DNA of 64,000 nt from Strongyloides papillosus (lineage: Eukaryota; Nematoda; Chromadorea; Rhabditida; Strongyloididae): NCBI GenBank assembly GCA_005656395.1, contig SRSI01000038.1, forward strand, positions 1,178,001 through 1,242,000, written 5' to 3'. The notes under the pieces were generated by a model, which ran no database searches, had not been told where the DNA came from, and saw only the letters and a program-made list of their open reading frames with translations. The first letter of the stretch is position 1, and the number at the start of each line of letters is the position of its first letter. Position numbers and translations under genes: made by a program. This document shows positions 33,005 to 43,048 of the stretch, piece after piece.

Positions 33005-35062
33005 ATGCCACCTTCTAAGACAAAATTTTACTGCCCTTTATGCAATCTTCCAAATCCTAAACCATGCCAATCTTATACAATTCCTGAACTTCGCCATCAT
33101 TTTTCCATTGATCATCATCATCCGGAAGGTAGTCAGTTTAAAACAACATGTAAACGTTGTGTTGAAAAGCAAATGAAAGGTGATAAAAGAATAAGAATAA
33201 AAGAAACAACATTGGAATATTTATTAAGACATCTTCAAATCAAAAATTGTTTTAAATTTGTTTATCAAAATTTTGTAGAAAACTCAAGTGAATTATATTC
33301 TAATACCAGTGCTAGCTCAATAGAAGAACCAACTGAAAATTGTAATTTATCATTAGAAAGTATTGATGTACCTATAAATGAATTTAATGATAATGTTGAT
33401 GAATTGAGCAACTTATCTTCTAATAATGATGAGACAATTTTTAGTGATACCATAACTGATCCACATGTTAAATTTTTAAATGCTACTCTAAAAAATTTTT
33501 TCTGGTTAATGAGTAAAAATTCAACGACTGTCGAAATGCTTGAATGGAATATTACTTCTTGTCAACAATTTGCCCTCATTTACAATAATCTTATGGCAGT
33601 TGAAACTCTCAATTACCATTCTGAAATTATAAACAAAGGTGGAATGGATAAATTGAAATACATATCTCCGTTTGATGAAGATGAAAACATTAGTAGAGAA
33701 TTAAATAACATTACATCACAAAGCAATACAATTCCGATAACTGAAAACAAAAAAAATTTTGCTGTAATGATAGATACAAAATATTTATTAAATCTTATTT
33801 GCCAAAACCACAGTGATGTAATTTCTCAATGCAATAATAAAATTGAGTTACAGCTTTACGCAGATGAAATAAATATTAATGCATTTACATCAGGTATGTC
33901 TCAATTCTTACATGTTTCAATAAGACTGAAGAATGATTTTATTGATAAATCAAAGTTAGAGTCACTTTACACTATTGCTCTTCTCCCGACAATTGAATTA
34001 AAACATCCAGAATTAAAATCAGATAGAGGAAAATACTACAACTTTTTTAAGGCTTTTTTTCATGAATTTAATTCTAATAATATAATTGAATTTCAAGAAC
34101 GTACGTTGGAATTTGTATTTATTCAATTATTGGGAGATCATCCATTCCTTGATTCATACTGGCAGATTAATTCTAATAATAGCTGTCGTGGGGTAATTCC
34201 GTCATGTAGGTTGTGTACTCTAACTCCAGTGGAATATGAAAAATTTTCTAAAGTTAGTGATTTTGAAAAAAATAAAGACGAACTTATAAGAACAATGATA
34301 CCGGATGACCCGATTTTTAGATGTTTAAAACCAATGTATTATTCTGATTATTTTCATGATCTATTGGAAGGTGTGATTCCAACGAATCTTTATCTAATAA
34401 TACAAGGAATATGTAAAAGTGATATTAACTTTCCTGGGATAAGATTGTGTGATGTATCTATGCTTTTACTAAATTACCATAAAAATCGTGGTAAAAATGT
34501 TTATCAAAATATCTCAAATATTCTTAGCCGTGATTTAATAAGTTTGAAAGTGTCAATGGTTGATGAAAATAGACGTAAAGCAATAACGTTTAATAGTGGA
34601 CATGGAACATTAGAGGCAGCACAATGCATGTTTGATTTAATTAGTAATTTATTACAGGAGTATCCAAGCACTAGGCTCTTACAATATCAAAGAACTTTAA
34701 ATGCATGCCTAAAGCTTTATAATTTATGTTGTCAAAAAACACCACTAAATCCATATGATATTACAAACCTTAAAAATACCTGTGATAATGTTGTTTTAGA
34801 AAGCCTAAAACTCTCAGAAAACAAATATGGATGGTCAAAAAAGCTCCATTATATTACACACTATGCAATCATAGCTGAATTTAATGGAAATAAGTTACAT
34901 GATCTTAGTACAGATAGATTTGAATCAAAACATAAGATAGTAAAAAGATTTTTTCAAGCAAGTGCTAATCATCGAATGCCCTCTCTTACTATTATAAAAA
35001 AAATTATAATTAGAGAAGAACTAAAAAAGTTTCTTCGGAAATATAATGTCAAAATAGATTAA
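33005..35062 (+). CDS. CACTA-like transposase
   Basis: 685 residues in a single exon. The N-terminus has zinc-finger-like Cys/His pairs (C10, C13, H32, H37 and C49, C52), likely for DNA binding. The core carries, in order, LYADEI (D287, E288), LLPT, LLGDHPFLD (D378), PSCRLC (C401, C404), YSDYFHDLLEGVIP (H451, D452, E455) and DRFESKH (E640, H643). These correspond to the spaced blocks seen in Tnp2-type and related animal transposases. D287, D378 and E640 are candidate catalytic acids by inference. It is about 40% alike by eye to the 705-residue protein at 52042-54159. The first ATG is used; no introns are seen. Confidence 0.85.
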   Translation: MPPSKTKFYCPLCNLPNPKPCQSYTIPELRHHFSIDHHHPEGSQFKTTCKRCVEKQMKGDKRIRIKETTLEYLLRHLQIKNCFKFVYQNFVENSSELYSNTSASSIEEPTENCNLSLESIDVPINEFNDNVDELSNLSSNNDETIFSDTITDPHVKFLNATLKNFFWLMSKNSTTVEMLEWNITSCQQFALIYNNLMAVETLNYHSEIINKGGMDKLKYISPFDEDENISRELNNITSQSNTIPITENKKNFAVMIDTKYLLNLICQNHSDVISQCNNKIELQLYADEININAFTSGMSQFLHVSIRLKNDFIDKSKLESLYTIALLPTIELKHPELKSDRGKYYNFFKAFFHEFNSNNIIEFQERTLEFVFIQLLGDHPFLDSYWQINSNNSCRGVIPSCRLCTLTPVEYEKFSKVSDFEKNKDELIRTMIPDDPIFRCLKPMYYSDYFHDLLEGVIPTNLYLIIQGICKSDINFPGIRLCDVSMLLLNYHKNRGKNVYQNISNILSRDLISLKVSMVDENRRKAITFNSGHGTLEAAQCMFDLISNLLQEYPSTRLLQYQRTLNACLKLYNLCCQKTPLNPYDITNLKNTCDNVVLESLKLSENKYGWSKKLHYITHYAIIAEFNGNKLHDLSTDRFESKHKIVKRFFQASANHRMPSLTIIKKIIIREELKKFLRKYNVKID

Positions 35063-35401
35063 ATTTATAAGATGTGACACAAAAAAGAACAAATATTGAA
35101 ATAAAATCATTAATAATTTATATTTGATGTGGTAAAAATTGTATTACTATTTGTTTATTGTGGTATTACATACTTTTTAACTATATTTTTGTTAGTAAAT
35201 TGTTTTAATCACTCATTATAAAAAATTTACAAAGCATGGTAGTTATTTACACACAAACAACAAAGGTACTTTGGTACATACCATACAAATTATATTAAAA
35301 TATATGTTAACTCGAGTCAGCGTATTGTGGAAATGTTAGCTCGACCTAACACTTTCAGTTTGAGTGTGCCCCTGAGCCAATGAGGCTGCTCGAGAGGCAT
35401 A

Positions 35402-36654
35402 CCTACTTCTCCACTACCATAATTATACAGGTGGAGAAGTATGCATATATATATATCATGGTTCTCCACTAATATATTATGGTAGTGGAGAAGTATGCTA
35501 TATATATACCTATTTCTCCACCATAGTATATTCCCATGAATAACTGATAAATCTAATCAGTATATTATTTTAAACGGTAATTAATTTCTTATTCAATGAG
35601 TTTTATTAAAAAAATGTGGTATTAATTTCTGGTACATTACTCTTGTACTATAATAACATAAAGAAACTTCATATACTCTAAGTAGACATTGTCTTTATAT
35701 GATCTATAATTTGTATTAAATGATTTGAAATGTATTAAATTGAAAGGATTTTTTTTTAAATTAAATCGTTTTGCCAGTAAATAGAGTAATAATTGTTATT
35801 CATTTGTTTCATAAATGTAATTTTTGCATATCAAAAGTTTTCTTATTAACAAAAATTAAATTTTTTATTTCACTTTAAAGTATTTTTCTCCATCAATTTT
35901 TTATCTTTTTATAATTCAAAGGCATACTACTAAAAAATTTTTTTTCATATTCTGACATTCTTTAAACTCTTAAAAAATCTAATAATTCGAAAAGATAAAA
36001 TCATAAGAAATTACCTATTAATAAAATTAAAAAAATAAACTGATTAGAGAATATAGGTATTGTTATATATCTAATAGCTTTAATTTCTTATAATGTTACA
36101 TATTTTTTGTAAAAAATCATAATTATTATAATATATATGAGTATATTTTAATAAATAATTTTAAGTTCACATCAGTTATAAAACATTAGAACATAATGGT
36201 ATTTTTTGAAATAACCTGTATATAGGAGGGAAATGAAAAATCAAATTAAACAGTAAATATTTATTTATACAATAATTAACAGTTTAAAAATAAATTTTTA
36301 TATTTTAAATCATTTAATGCAAATTACTGAATTTTTATAAAAGAACTAATTGTCATTATTTAATGAAAAACAAAATTGTGTAAATACCTTTAATCTTGAA
36401 TTAACAGTAAGACATTATTGGTAGGAATTTATTGCAATATAATATTTATATAAATTTTAACTTTTAATTTTTTAATATTTTTTTATAAAATGTAATTGAT
36501 TATTATTTATTAACATTCTCAATATTGTTTTTTAATAATTTAAACGAAAAAAGCAAGGGATTTTGTAGTTTAAATGATAATGTCACATAATGTCACTTAA
36601 TGACACATAATGTCACATAAAGTCACATAATGTCACTTCTTGTGGAGAAGTAGG
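35402..36654. mobile_element. Hairpin-rich inverted-repeat element 15 nt upstream of tRNA-Thr
   Basis: Bounded by CCTACTTCTCCAC on the left and GTGGAGAAGTAGG on the right, about 1.25 kb. The left 120 bp contain three further copies of the hairpin arms (TACTTCTCCAC and GTGGAGAAGTA). Near the right end, 36582-36640 holds a TGTCACATAA tandem repeat. There is no coding frame and no clear target duplication. The left end is exactly 15 nt beyond the 5' end of tRNA-Thr, the same spacing and orientation as the hairpin at tRNA-Arg(TCT). Confidence 0.7.
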
Positions 36655-37694
36655 ACGCCCCCCTGCTCGAATATGGTTTATTTCTACATAAAACATTATT
36701 TCAATTCAATTTGTTTTTATCAATGTTTTTGGCTTTTTATTAACTTTTAAAGCAATATCTACGTATCTTTTTTTTAATTCTGAGTAAAATCAATTTTGTT
36801 ATAAAATTTATAAATATTTAAAAGTAATAATTTATTTAATATAATAATACAAAGAGTAATAAAACATAATAATTAATTGATAGAATAAAATTTGCTAAAA
36901 TACCAAATTAACATTAAGATTTTGTTTTTATAATAACAAAATTTTTTATTTCACAAAATTCAAATGCAGTTGTTATCATTAACCATTTATCTCTTTTTAC
37001 GACAAATAAATATTGTGACAAGTAATTTGTTTCTCACTTTTTATTTCGTAATTTATTTATAAGATGTTTGTATTTGTTAGGGGCATCTTTGTCAAAAACT
37101 AAATTGTAAACTTTAATGTTTCATTAATTTGAATATATTTATTGTTAAGATCCTCATAAACTTAACTTTAGAGAATACATTAATATTTATTTTCACTATA
37201 GATTCTATTTGTTACAAGTATAATAAAACAGTTATTTCTATCATATTACTCTATTTTCTAATTAGATTTCTTTAAAAGTTTATTAATGTCAAGCAATCAG
37301 CTTGAGTTAAACTGAATATAAATAATAAACATTCATTATCATAAGTCATTCTTTTTGTTTCTTTATATAAAATGCCTATTACTAACAATAGTTCTAACAA
37401 TTAATATTGTACGAAAAAAAGAAAAACATATATCTTTTATTGTTTATAAAGATTTATATAACTTTGATTGAAATTGATTTAAATGGTATAAATTTTACAG
37501 CTGCATACATTTAAAAGATTGAAAGATGTCTTAGAAGGTATGTTCATATTTCTACTTTATCTATTACAAATTAAGAGCATAATAAGAATTATAATAATCT
37601 CTATACATGAATTTAATCAAAAAATAATTTAACATACAATGTTTTTAAAAAATTGTTAAACATCTTTATGCCAAACTTTGATTTATTTTTTAAA
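36655..37694. other. Intergenic, nothing recognised
   Basis: AT-rich sequence up to the next LTR element. No gene is visible. Confidence 0.6.
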
Positions 37695-37698
37695 TTAT

Positions 37699-38025
37699 AG
37701 TAAAATATTTTTATTGGTGATATGCCTGTATATTAAAAATTACAATTACAATAATAATTCTTTTAAAATTACCTTATCAGTATAAATAACTTATTTAAAA
37801 CACCCTTATAGCTTATACAAACAAACTAATTACAACCCCTAAAAATATTACAATTAAGATAAAGAATAAAACATTAAATGATTACGAAATAGTAAAATGA
37901 ATTTTACTCAGGTTAACAACTGTTTATATAGTAAAATCTTTTGGGATTTAGTACTCCCGCCATAAAAATCTTTTTGAGAGATTAAAAAGATCAAACACCA
38001 CAAATATAACTAATACATCTTTACT
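37699..38025 (-). repeat. 3' LTR of the 37.7-43.0 kb element
   Basis: 327 bp; matches 42640-42966 throughout by eye; preceded by TTAT. Confidence 0.93.
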
Positions 38026-38130
38026 ATTCCCTTCCTGTTTGATCTTCCATATCAAACAACATTCAAAAACATAAAACACAAAACATAAGTATATTCCAGG
38101 CATATCAAGTAAAGTTTAGCATGATAATCA

Positions 38131-41100
38131 TCAATTCTCATCACAACCCTTACTTATCTTTTTGATTAAGCTTCTATGAACTATTTTACACTTTCTTGAT
38201 TTTTCACTCATCAATTTAACGTAGTCAATGGAGAAGTTTATAACTCTGTATTTCTCATCGCCATATATACCTTGAAGTTTTCTTGAAATTCCAGGAGATA
38301 TTGGTTGATATACTAATACAATATCATCCTTTACTAACTTAACATAAGCACCTTTAGTAATTTCTTTATTTAAAGCTTCATCTACTCTTCTTTCATGTAT
38401 ATCATGAATTATTTCTTCCATTGCATTAACAAACATAAACATGTTTGGTGAATTTTCTCTTAAATCATAATTAACCTGATGAGTCAATAAAGTTAAAGCA
38501 ACATTAGGCTCTCTCCCTGTCATTAAGAAGAATGGACTATATCCACTTATTTCAGAAGTATTACTGTTCATTAAAAACTCAACAGAAGGTATAAACTTGT
38601 CCCATTCTTTAGGTTTGTCCTTAGCTAACTTATATAATATATGCTGTGCAGATTGTATGTATCGTTCCGCCAAAGCATTACCTTCATGATGATATTCCGA
38701 TGAATGTGTTAATTCAATATTCATCTTCAACAACCATTCTTTAAACTGATTTGATTTAAAATTACTAGCATTATCCGAATGGATAATCGGATAGAAACCA
38801 TGCTTCATAAAAACATTCTGCATTAACGCTAAAGCTATACATTCAAAATCCTGTTTAGGCATCGGGTTTAACGTGACAAATTTAGAAAAACAATCAACTG
38901 TTAACAATACGTTCTTATTATCTTGTTCACTAACATCAATTGGCCCAAGTACATCTATCGCGAGTGCCTGACCAGGTCCACTATATAATATTGGAGTTTC
39001 AGCAGTTTTCCTGTTATGCGCTTTATTCTTTCCTTGACAAATAACACATGAAGCAATAACCTTCATTACTTTACCCGGTAAATTCTCTATCTTGTAATCC
39101 ATACCATTTTCATGATTTGAAATTAAATGAAGTGTCTTGGTATAACCTTCATGACCACTTGATACATGTACATCCATAATAAAATTTTGCTCATCCAATT
39201 TATCCAACTTTGACATCTTAGGCGTCAATTTATCTAATAACTCCTTATCAGAAATAGATTGTTCTGGTACTTCTTTAGCCGGGCGACCTCTTCTTCTTTT
39301 TACTGAAACATCGTTAGAAGACTGTTTCACTTGAAATTCATCATTATATCCGAAATCAACATAGTTGTTTATACAACTATCACTTTCCCCATAACTTGAA
39401 AAAGATTCATCTTTTTCATCAAAATTATCAGAAATTTCCGTAAATTCATTTTCCATAGATATTGAAACATAATTTAAAAAATCATCATTTTGAAATTGTT
39501 TTCCTTTAACATAACAAAACCTCAATGAAGCTCTACTTATCGCATCAGCCAATTGGTTTTGTACTCCAGGGATATACTTAACTTGGACATTAAAATTAGA
39601 CAAACGAGATATATAGCGTAACATAAACCTGTTATTTGAATTTTTTATCATTCCCAAAAGCGGTTTATGATCAGTTAATACCAAAGTCTTAGTTGTACCA
39701 ATAATATATCTAAAGTGTTCCAAACATTCACAAATTGCTTTAAGTTCTAATTCACCAGCAGGAATATATCCTTCTTCATCATTAAATTTATCTTCAATAT
39801 TTTCAAATTTCTTCCTCATAGATATGTTTTTACTATGAAAACCAACCGGTATATAACCTTTTTCATTTTCTTGCAATAAAGCACCTGCCATGAAATAATT
39901 TGATGCATCAGTTACCAATGTAAAATCTTTATTTGGGTCAGGATGATATGCAATACACGCCTTTTTGATATTATTTTTTACTTCTACAAAAGCATCTCTA
40001 ATTTCTTTACTATCTTCATAAGCACCTTTCTTATTCATAACTGCACATAACGGTTTTAAAGATTTTGCCAATTCAGGAATATTTCCACGAAACCAGTTTA
40101 CAGCACCGACAAAACGTTTAATAGATTTATAGCTAGTAAAATTTGGATAATTTAACCAAGCATCCAGTATTTTAATTTCCGGCATAATACCATCTCTAGT
40201 AATAATATAACCAAGAGCTGTGATTGCTTCACATCCAAATCTTGACTTATCTACATTAGCTGTAACACCAACATCTTTAAGTTTCTGAGAAAATTTAACA
40301 ACCTCTTTTACATGATCCGACCAGTCACCTCTAGTTACCAATAAAAAATCATCAATATATGGTTTTGCAATTGTTCCTTCAGCTATTTTCTCCGATATGT
40401 TCTGTGCATAGCTACATGCATTTTTTATTCCAAACGGTAATCTCTGAAATTGGAAGTTTCTTCCACCAGTATCACGGAATGCTAAGTATTCTTGGTCCTT
40501 TTCACTTATTGGTAATTGTAGAAAATAACCATTTAGATCAATTACTGTGAAGAATTTTCCTCCCTTCATATCACTAAGTAACTCATTTGTTTTTGGTAAT
40601 GGGTATTGATACTCCTTATATATTTCATTTACCGGTCTAGCGTCCAATACCACACGAATTTTATTATCTTTCTTAGGAACACAATGCATGTTAAGAATGG
40701 TACGAGGCCATTTACTTGGAACTATAATATCATTTCTAATCCAGTCATCTATTACTTTCTGTGCATCCTCTTTGTGTTTATCAGCAATTGGATAATGGCT
40801 AAATTTCGGTATTTTTTCATCTTTATATTCAAACTGCGGTATAGTATAAACACACTTTCCAATTTTATCATTAGCATAAACTTCAGGAAATTCTTTAATT
40901 AATTTCTCTCTAAGATCTTTATTTTCTATATTAACATTTTCAGCCACAACTTTTCTTATCATATTTTTTGAGTCGACCACATTATCTTTTGTTTTATTAA
41001 ATTCAATTTTAGCTTTTACTGCTTCAAGAATATCAGAACCAATAATCAAAGCATATTTTTCATCCTTTTCATCACTAATTAACAATCTCCTTTTAATAAC

Positions 41101-42522
41101 TCTTCCATCTGGAAACTTAATATTTACAACAGCAGTATTATTTACTGTGGTTTGAATTCCTGTAGCTAAAGTAAGATTGATATTATCTATTTTCTCAATA
41201 TTAAGATTCAAACGTGCAGCTACATCTCTAGACAACATAGAGATATTAGATCCAGTATCAATAAAACCATAAATTTCCAATTCATTACCACCATTAAGTA
41301 TAACAACCGGGTATGCTAAAGTCGGTCCTCTTTCTAGACTTATTTTCTTTTCTTCTTCAATAGCTGATCTCATTATTAATCTTTGAGACATGTCCAATGG
41401 ACTCCAAGTATTATCATCATTAGCTTTAGCTTCTCTCATTCTAACTGTACGGGCTTCAGATTTCTTTTCCGTATAACTGTCATTAGATTTAGAACTATTC
41501 GAATGCTTATTTGATTGTTTATTATTAACCTTCACACGACAGTCTTTCTTATAATGTCCTGTCTTTCCACAGTTATAACATTCCACTTTTTTTCTATCAT
41601 TATTATGGTCGTTGGTACTTTTTCCTCCTTTCGATCTATTTCTACTTTTATCAGCCATTCGAGCAGCCTTTAAAATTACTTTTTCTACCATGTCAACTAT
41701 ACCAGTATGACTACCCTCCATGATCAAATCATATAAACCATCATGCTTAGTTAGCATTTCTGAGAGTTTTACTCTAACCTCCCAATAAAGCTTATCTTCC
41801 TCGATATCTTCTTCTGCTTTCTTAATTAATTCAATAAACTCGTAGATCTTAGTGGCAAAATTTTTGTCATAGGGGTCTAAACTGAATGAAACAATTTTTC
41901 TACGCAATGTAGTTTTCTCCATTTCAGGCTTATAGTTCTTCTCAAGTTTAGCACAAACTTCATCAAATGTAATATCCCTATTTTTCTCTTTCCATTTCAA
42001 AATTGCTCCACCAAGTTCCATGCCAATAGAAATAATTAGATGATCCAACTTATCACCATCCGGTACCTGTTGCAACCTCAACGCGATTTTAAATCTCTCT
42101 AACCAAAGAGAAATATTCTCCTTCTTATTATATGCTTCAATCCTTTTTAAGTGATTCGGCATTTTATTCACTTCAAATTTATCAACTTGATTACCACTAT
42201 TATCAACAGTACCACTTTCTTTAGCTTGACTACCTTTTTTAGGTGTTTTATTAATCCTGTTCTTTATGATAACGTCTTCGTAATTTTGTATACGCGCCAA
42301 AAACTCCTCGTCTTTGTTCAAAGTCACGTCCTTAAGATAGTGTAAAACAGCGTTTTCCAACGTCTGAGTCCTTTTTAAATCGGATTGTATATCCACAAAG
42401 TGTGCTATGGAGTCAATATACTTTGTATCCACCAAAACCTTTTGGATATCCTGTTGATCGAAAAGCGTCAACGCACTGATACAATCAAATAACCTCGCTC
42501 TTTTATCAGAAGTTTCACTCAT
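38131..42522 (-). CDS. Ty3/gypsy Gag-Pol polyprotein
   Basis: 1463 residues in one frame. Gag has a CCHC zinc knuckle at 315-328 (CYNCGKTGHYKKDC). The protease has FIDTGSN (D422). In RT, FTVIDLNGYF carries D662 and the active site is YIDD (722-725). RNase H has TDASN (D872), GELELKA and LTDHKP (D951). An AT-hook-like RRRGRPAK lies at about 1076-1083, between RNase H and integrase. The integrase has H1119, H1124, C1159, C1162 and a D1190, D1250, E1286 triad with the normal 35-residue spacing. All catalytic residues I can check are present. The start is the first ATG about 117 bp inside the 5' LTR. Confidence 0.96.
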   Translation of the reverse strand: MSETSDKRARLFDCISALTLFDQQDIQKVLVDTKYIDSIAHFVDIQSDLKRTQTLENAVLHYLKDVTLNKDEEFLARIQNYEDVIIKNRINKTPKKGSQAKESGTVDNSGNQVDKFEVNKMPNHLKRIEAYNKKENISLWLERFKIALRLQQVPDGDKLDHLIISIGMELGGAILKWKEKNRDITFDEVCAKLEKNYKPEMEKTTLRRKIVSFSLDPYDKNFATKIYEFIELIKKAEEDIEEDKLYWEVRVKLSEMLTKHDGLYDLIMEGSHTGIVDMVEKVILKAARMADKSRNRSKGGKSTNDHNNDRKKVECYNCGKTGHYKKDCRVKVNNKQSNKHSNSSKSNDSYTEKKSEARTVRMREAKANDDNTWSPLDMSQRLIMRSAIEEEKKISLERGPTLAYPVVILNGGNELEIYGFIDTGSNISMLSRDVAARLNLNIEKIDNINLTLATGIQTTVNNTAVVNIKFPDGRVIKRRLLISDEKDEKYALIIGSDILEAVKAKIEFNKTKDNVVDSKNMIRKVVAENVNIENKDLREKLIKEFPEVYANDKIGKCVYTIPQFEYKDEKIPKFSHYPIADKHKEDAQKVIDDWIRNDIIVPSKWPRTILNMHCVPKKDNKIRVVLDARPVNEIYKEYQYPLPKTNELLSDMKGGKFFTVIDLNGYFLQLPISEKDQEYLAFRDTGGRNFQFQRLPFGIKNACSYAQNISEKIAEGTIAKPYIDDFLLVTRGDWSDHVKEVVKFSQKLKDVGVTANVDKSRFGCEAITALGYIITRDGIMPEIKILDAWLNYPNFTSYKSIKRFVGAVNWFRGNIPELAKSLKPLCAVMNKKGAYEDSKEIRDAFVEVKNNIKKACIAYHPDPNKDFTLVTDASNYFMAGALLQENEKGYIPVGFHSKNISMRKKFENIEDKFNDEEGYIPAGELELKAICECLEHFRYIIGTTKTLVLTDHKPLLGMIKNSNNRFMLRYISRLSNFNVQVKYIPGVQNQLADAISRASLRFCYVKGKQFQNDDFLNYVSISMENEFTEISDNFDEKDESFSSYGESDSCINNYVDFGYNDEFQVKQSSNDVSVKRRRGRPAKEVPEQSISDKELLDKLTPKMSKLDKLDEQNFIMDVHVSSGHEGYTKTLHLISNHENGMDYKIENLPGKVMKVIASCVICQGKNKAHNRKTAETPILYSGPGQALAIDVLGPIDVSEQDNKNVLLTVDCFSKFVTLNPMPKQDFECIALALMQNVFMKHGFYPIIHSDNASNFKSNQFKEWLLKMNIELTHSSEYHHEGNALAERYIQSAQHILYKLAKDKPKEWDKFIPSVEFLMNSNTSEISGYSPFFLMTGREPNVALTLLTHQVNYDLRENSPNMFMFVNAMEEIIHDIHERRVDEALNKEITKGAYVKLVKDDIVLVYQPISPGISRKLQGIYGDEKYRVINFSIDYVKLMSEKSRKCKIVHRSLIKKISKGCDEN

Positions 42523-42639
42523 TCAAAATAACAAGCAACCCCTAGAAGTGGTGTACCCAGAACCAGTAAAATATTTGGTACACTTTCTAGTACAATAAAA
42601 CCTTGCAATACCTATGCAATAACTTTCCCGCCACCAATA

Positions 42640-42966
42640 AGTAAAATATTTTTATTGGTGATATGCCTGTATATTAAAAATTACAATTACAATAATAATT
42701 CTTTTAAAATTACCTTATCAGTATAAATAACTTATTTAAAACACCCTTATAGCTTATACAAACAAACTAATTACAACCCCTAAAAATATTACAATTAAGA
42801 TAAAGAATAAAACATTAAATGATTACGAAATAGTAAAATGAATTTTACTCAGGTTAACAACTGTTTATATAGTAAAATCTTTTGGGATTTAGTACTCCCG
42901 CCATAAAAATCTTTTTGAGAGATTAAAAAGATCAAACACCACAAATATAACTAATACATCTTTACT
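42640..42966 (-). repeat. 5' LTR of the 37.7-43.0 kb element
   Basis: 327 bp; followed by TTAT. It lies 74 bp before the MULE target duplication at the start of the tRNA-Ile locus. Confidence 0.93.
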
Positions 42967-43048
42967 TTATATTTGAAAAAAATCGTCGTACAATGACTTT
43001 TCGATGATTTTTCGGTAGAACAATTTCGACTCCTCATCGGCAAGCCGC

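Larger units (their letters stand above)
30243..35366. mobile_element. Autonomous CACTA-like DNA transposon inside tRNA-Thr
   Basis: The ends are CACTGAAAGTG (left) and the complement of CACTCAAACTGAAAGTG (right), with a 2-bp duplication (TG on the + strand at 30241-30242 and 35367-35368). Just inside both ends is the palindrome GTTAGCTCGACCTAAC; further variants (TTAGGTTGACCTAA) lie at 30325-30355. CACT-starting ends and a 2-3 bp duplication are hallmarks of the CACTA/EnSpm group. Two divergent genes fill it: a 295-residue protein (minus) and a 685-residue transposase (plus), both intact. A GC-richer patch at 30410-30560 near the left end is unexplained. Confidence 0.92.
30189..35386 (-). 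tRNA. tRNA-Thr(AGT) split by a 5.1-kb transposon
   Basis: The 5' piece is 35367-35386 (20 nt, starting GCCTCATTGGCTC) and the 3' piece 30189-30242 (54 nt). Excising the insertion with one copy of the 2-bp duplication leaves a 72-nt cloverleaf: acceptor GCCTCAT/ATGAGGC, D stem GCTC/GAGC, anticodon loop CTAGTAA closed by TCTGT/ACAGA, discriminator A. The break is in the D loop, within the A box. Conserved pairing across the insertion shows that the gene was intact until recently. Confidence 0.93.
37699..42966 (-). mobile_element. Complete Ty3/gypsy LTR retrotransposon with AGT...ACT LTR ends
   Basis: Two identical-looking 327-bp LTRs (37699-38025, 42640-42966) begin AGTAAA and end TTTACT rather than TG...CA. 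The element is flanked by the 4-bp duplication TTAT (37695-37698, 42967-42970). It reads on the minus strand. Next to the 3' LTR is a purine run AGGAAGGGA (complement of 38028-38036), the expected polypurine tract. Three bases inside the 5' LTR is TGGTGGCGGGAAAG, a candidate primer-binding site that matches no tRNA in this window. The polyprotein is uninterrupted, so the copy is recent and may be active. Confidence 0.95.

Noticed and set aside
35402..36654. A target-site duplication for the hairpin element
   Set aside because: Flanks GGCATA and ACGCCC do not match at 2-10 bp, so none is claimed.
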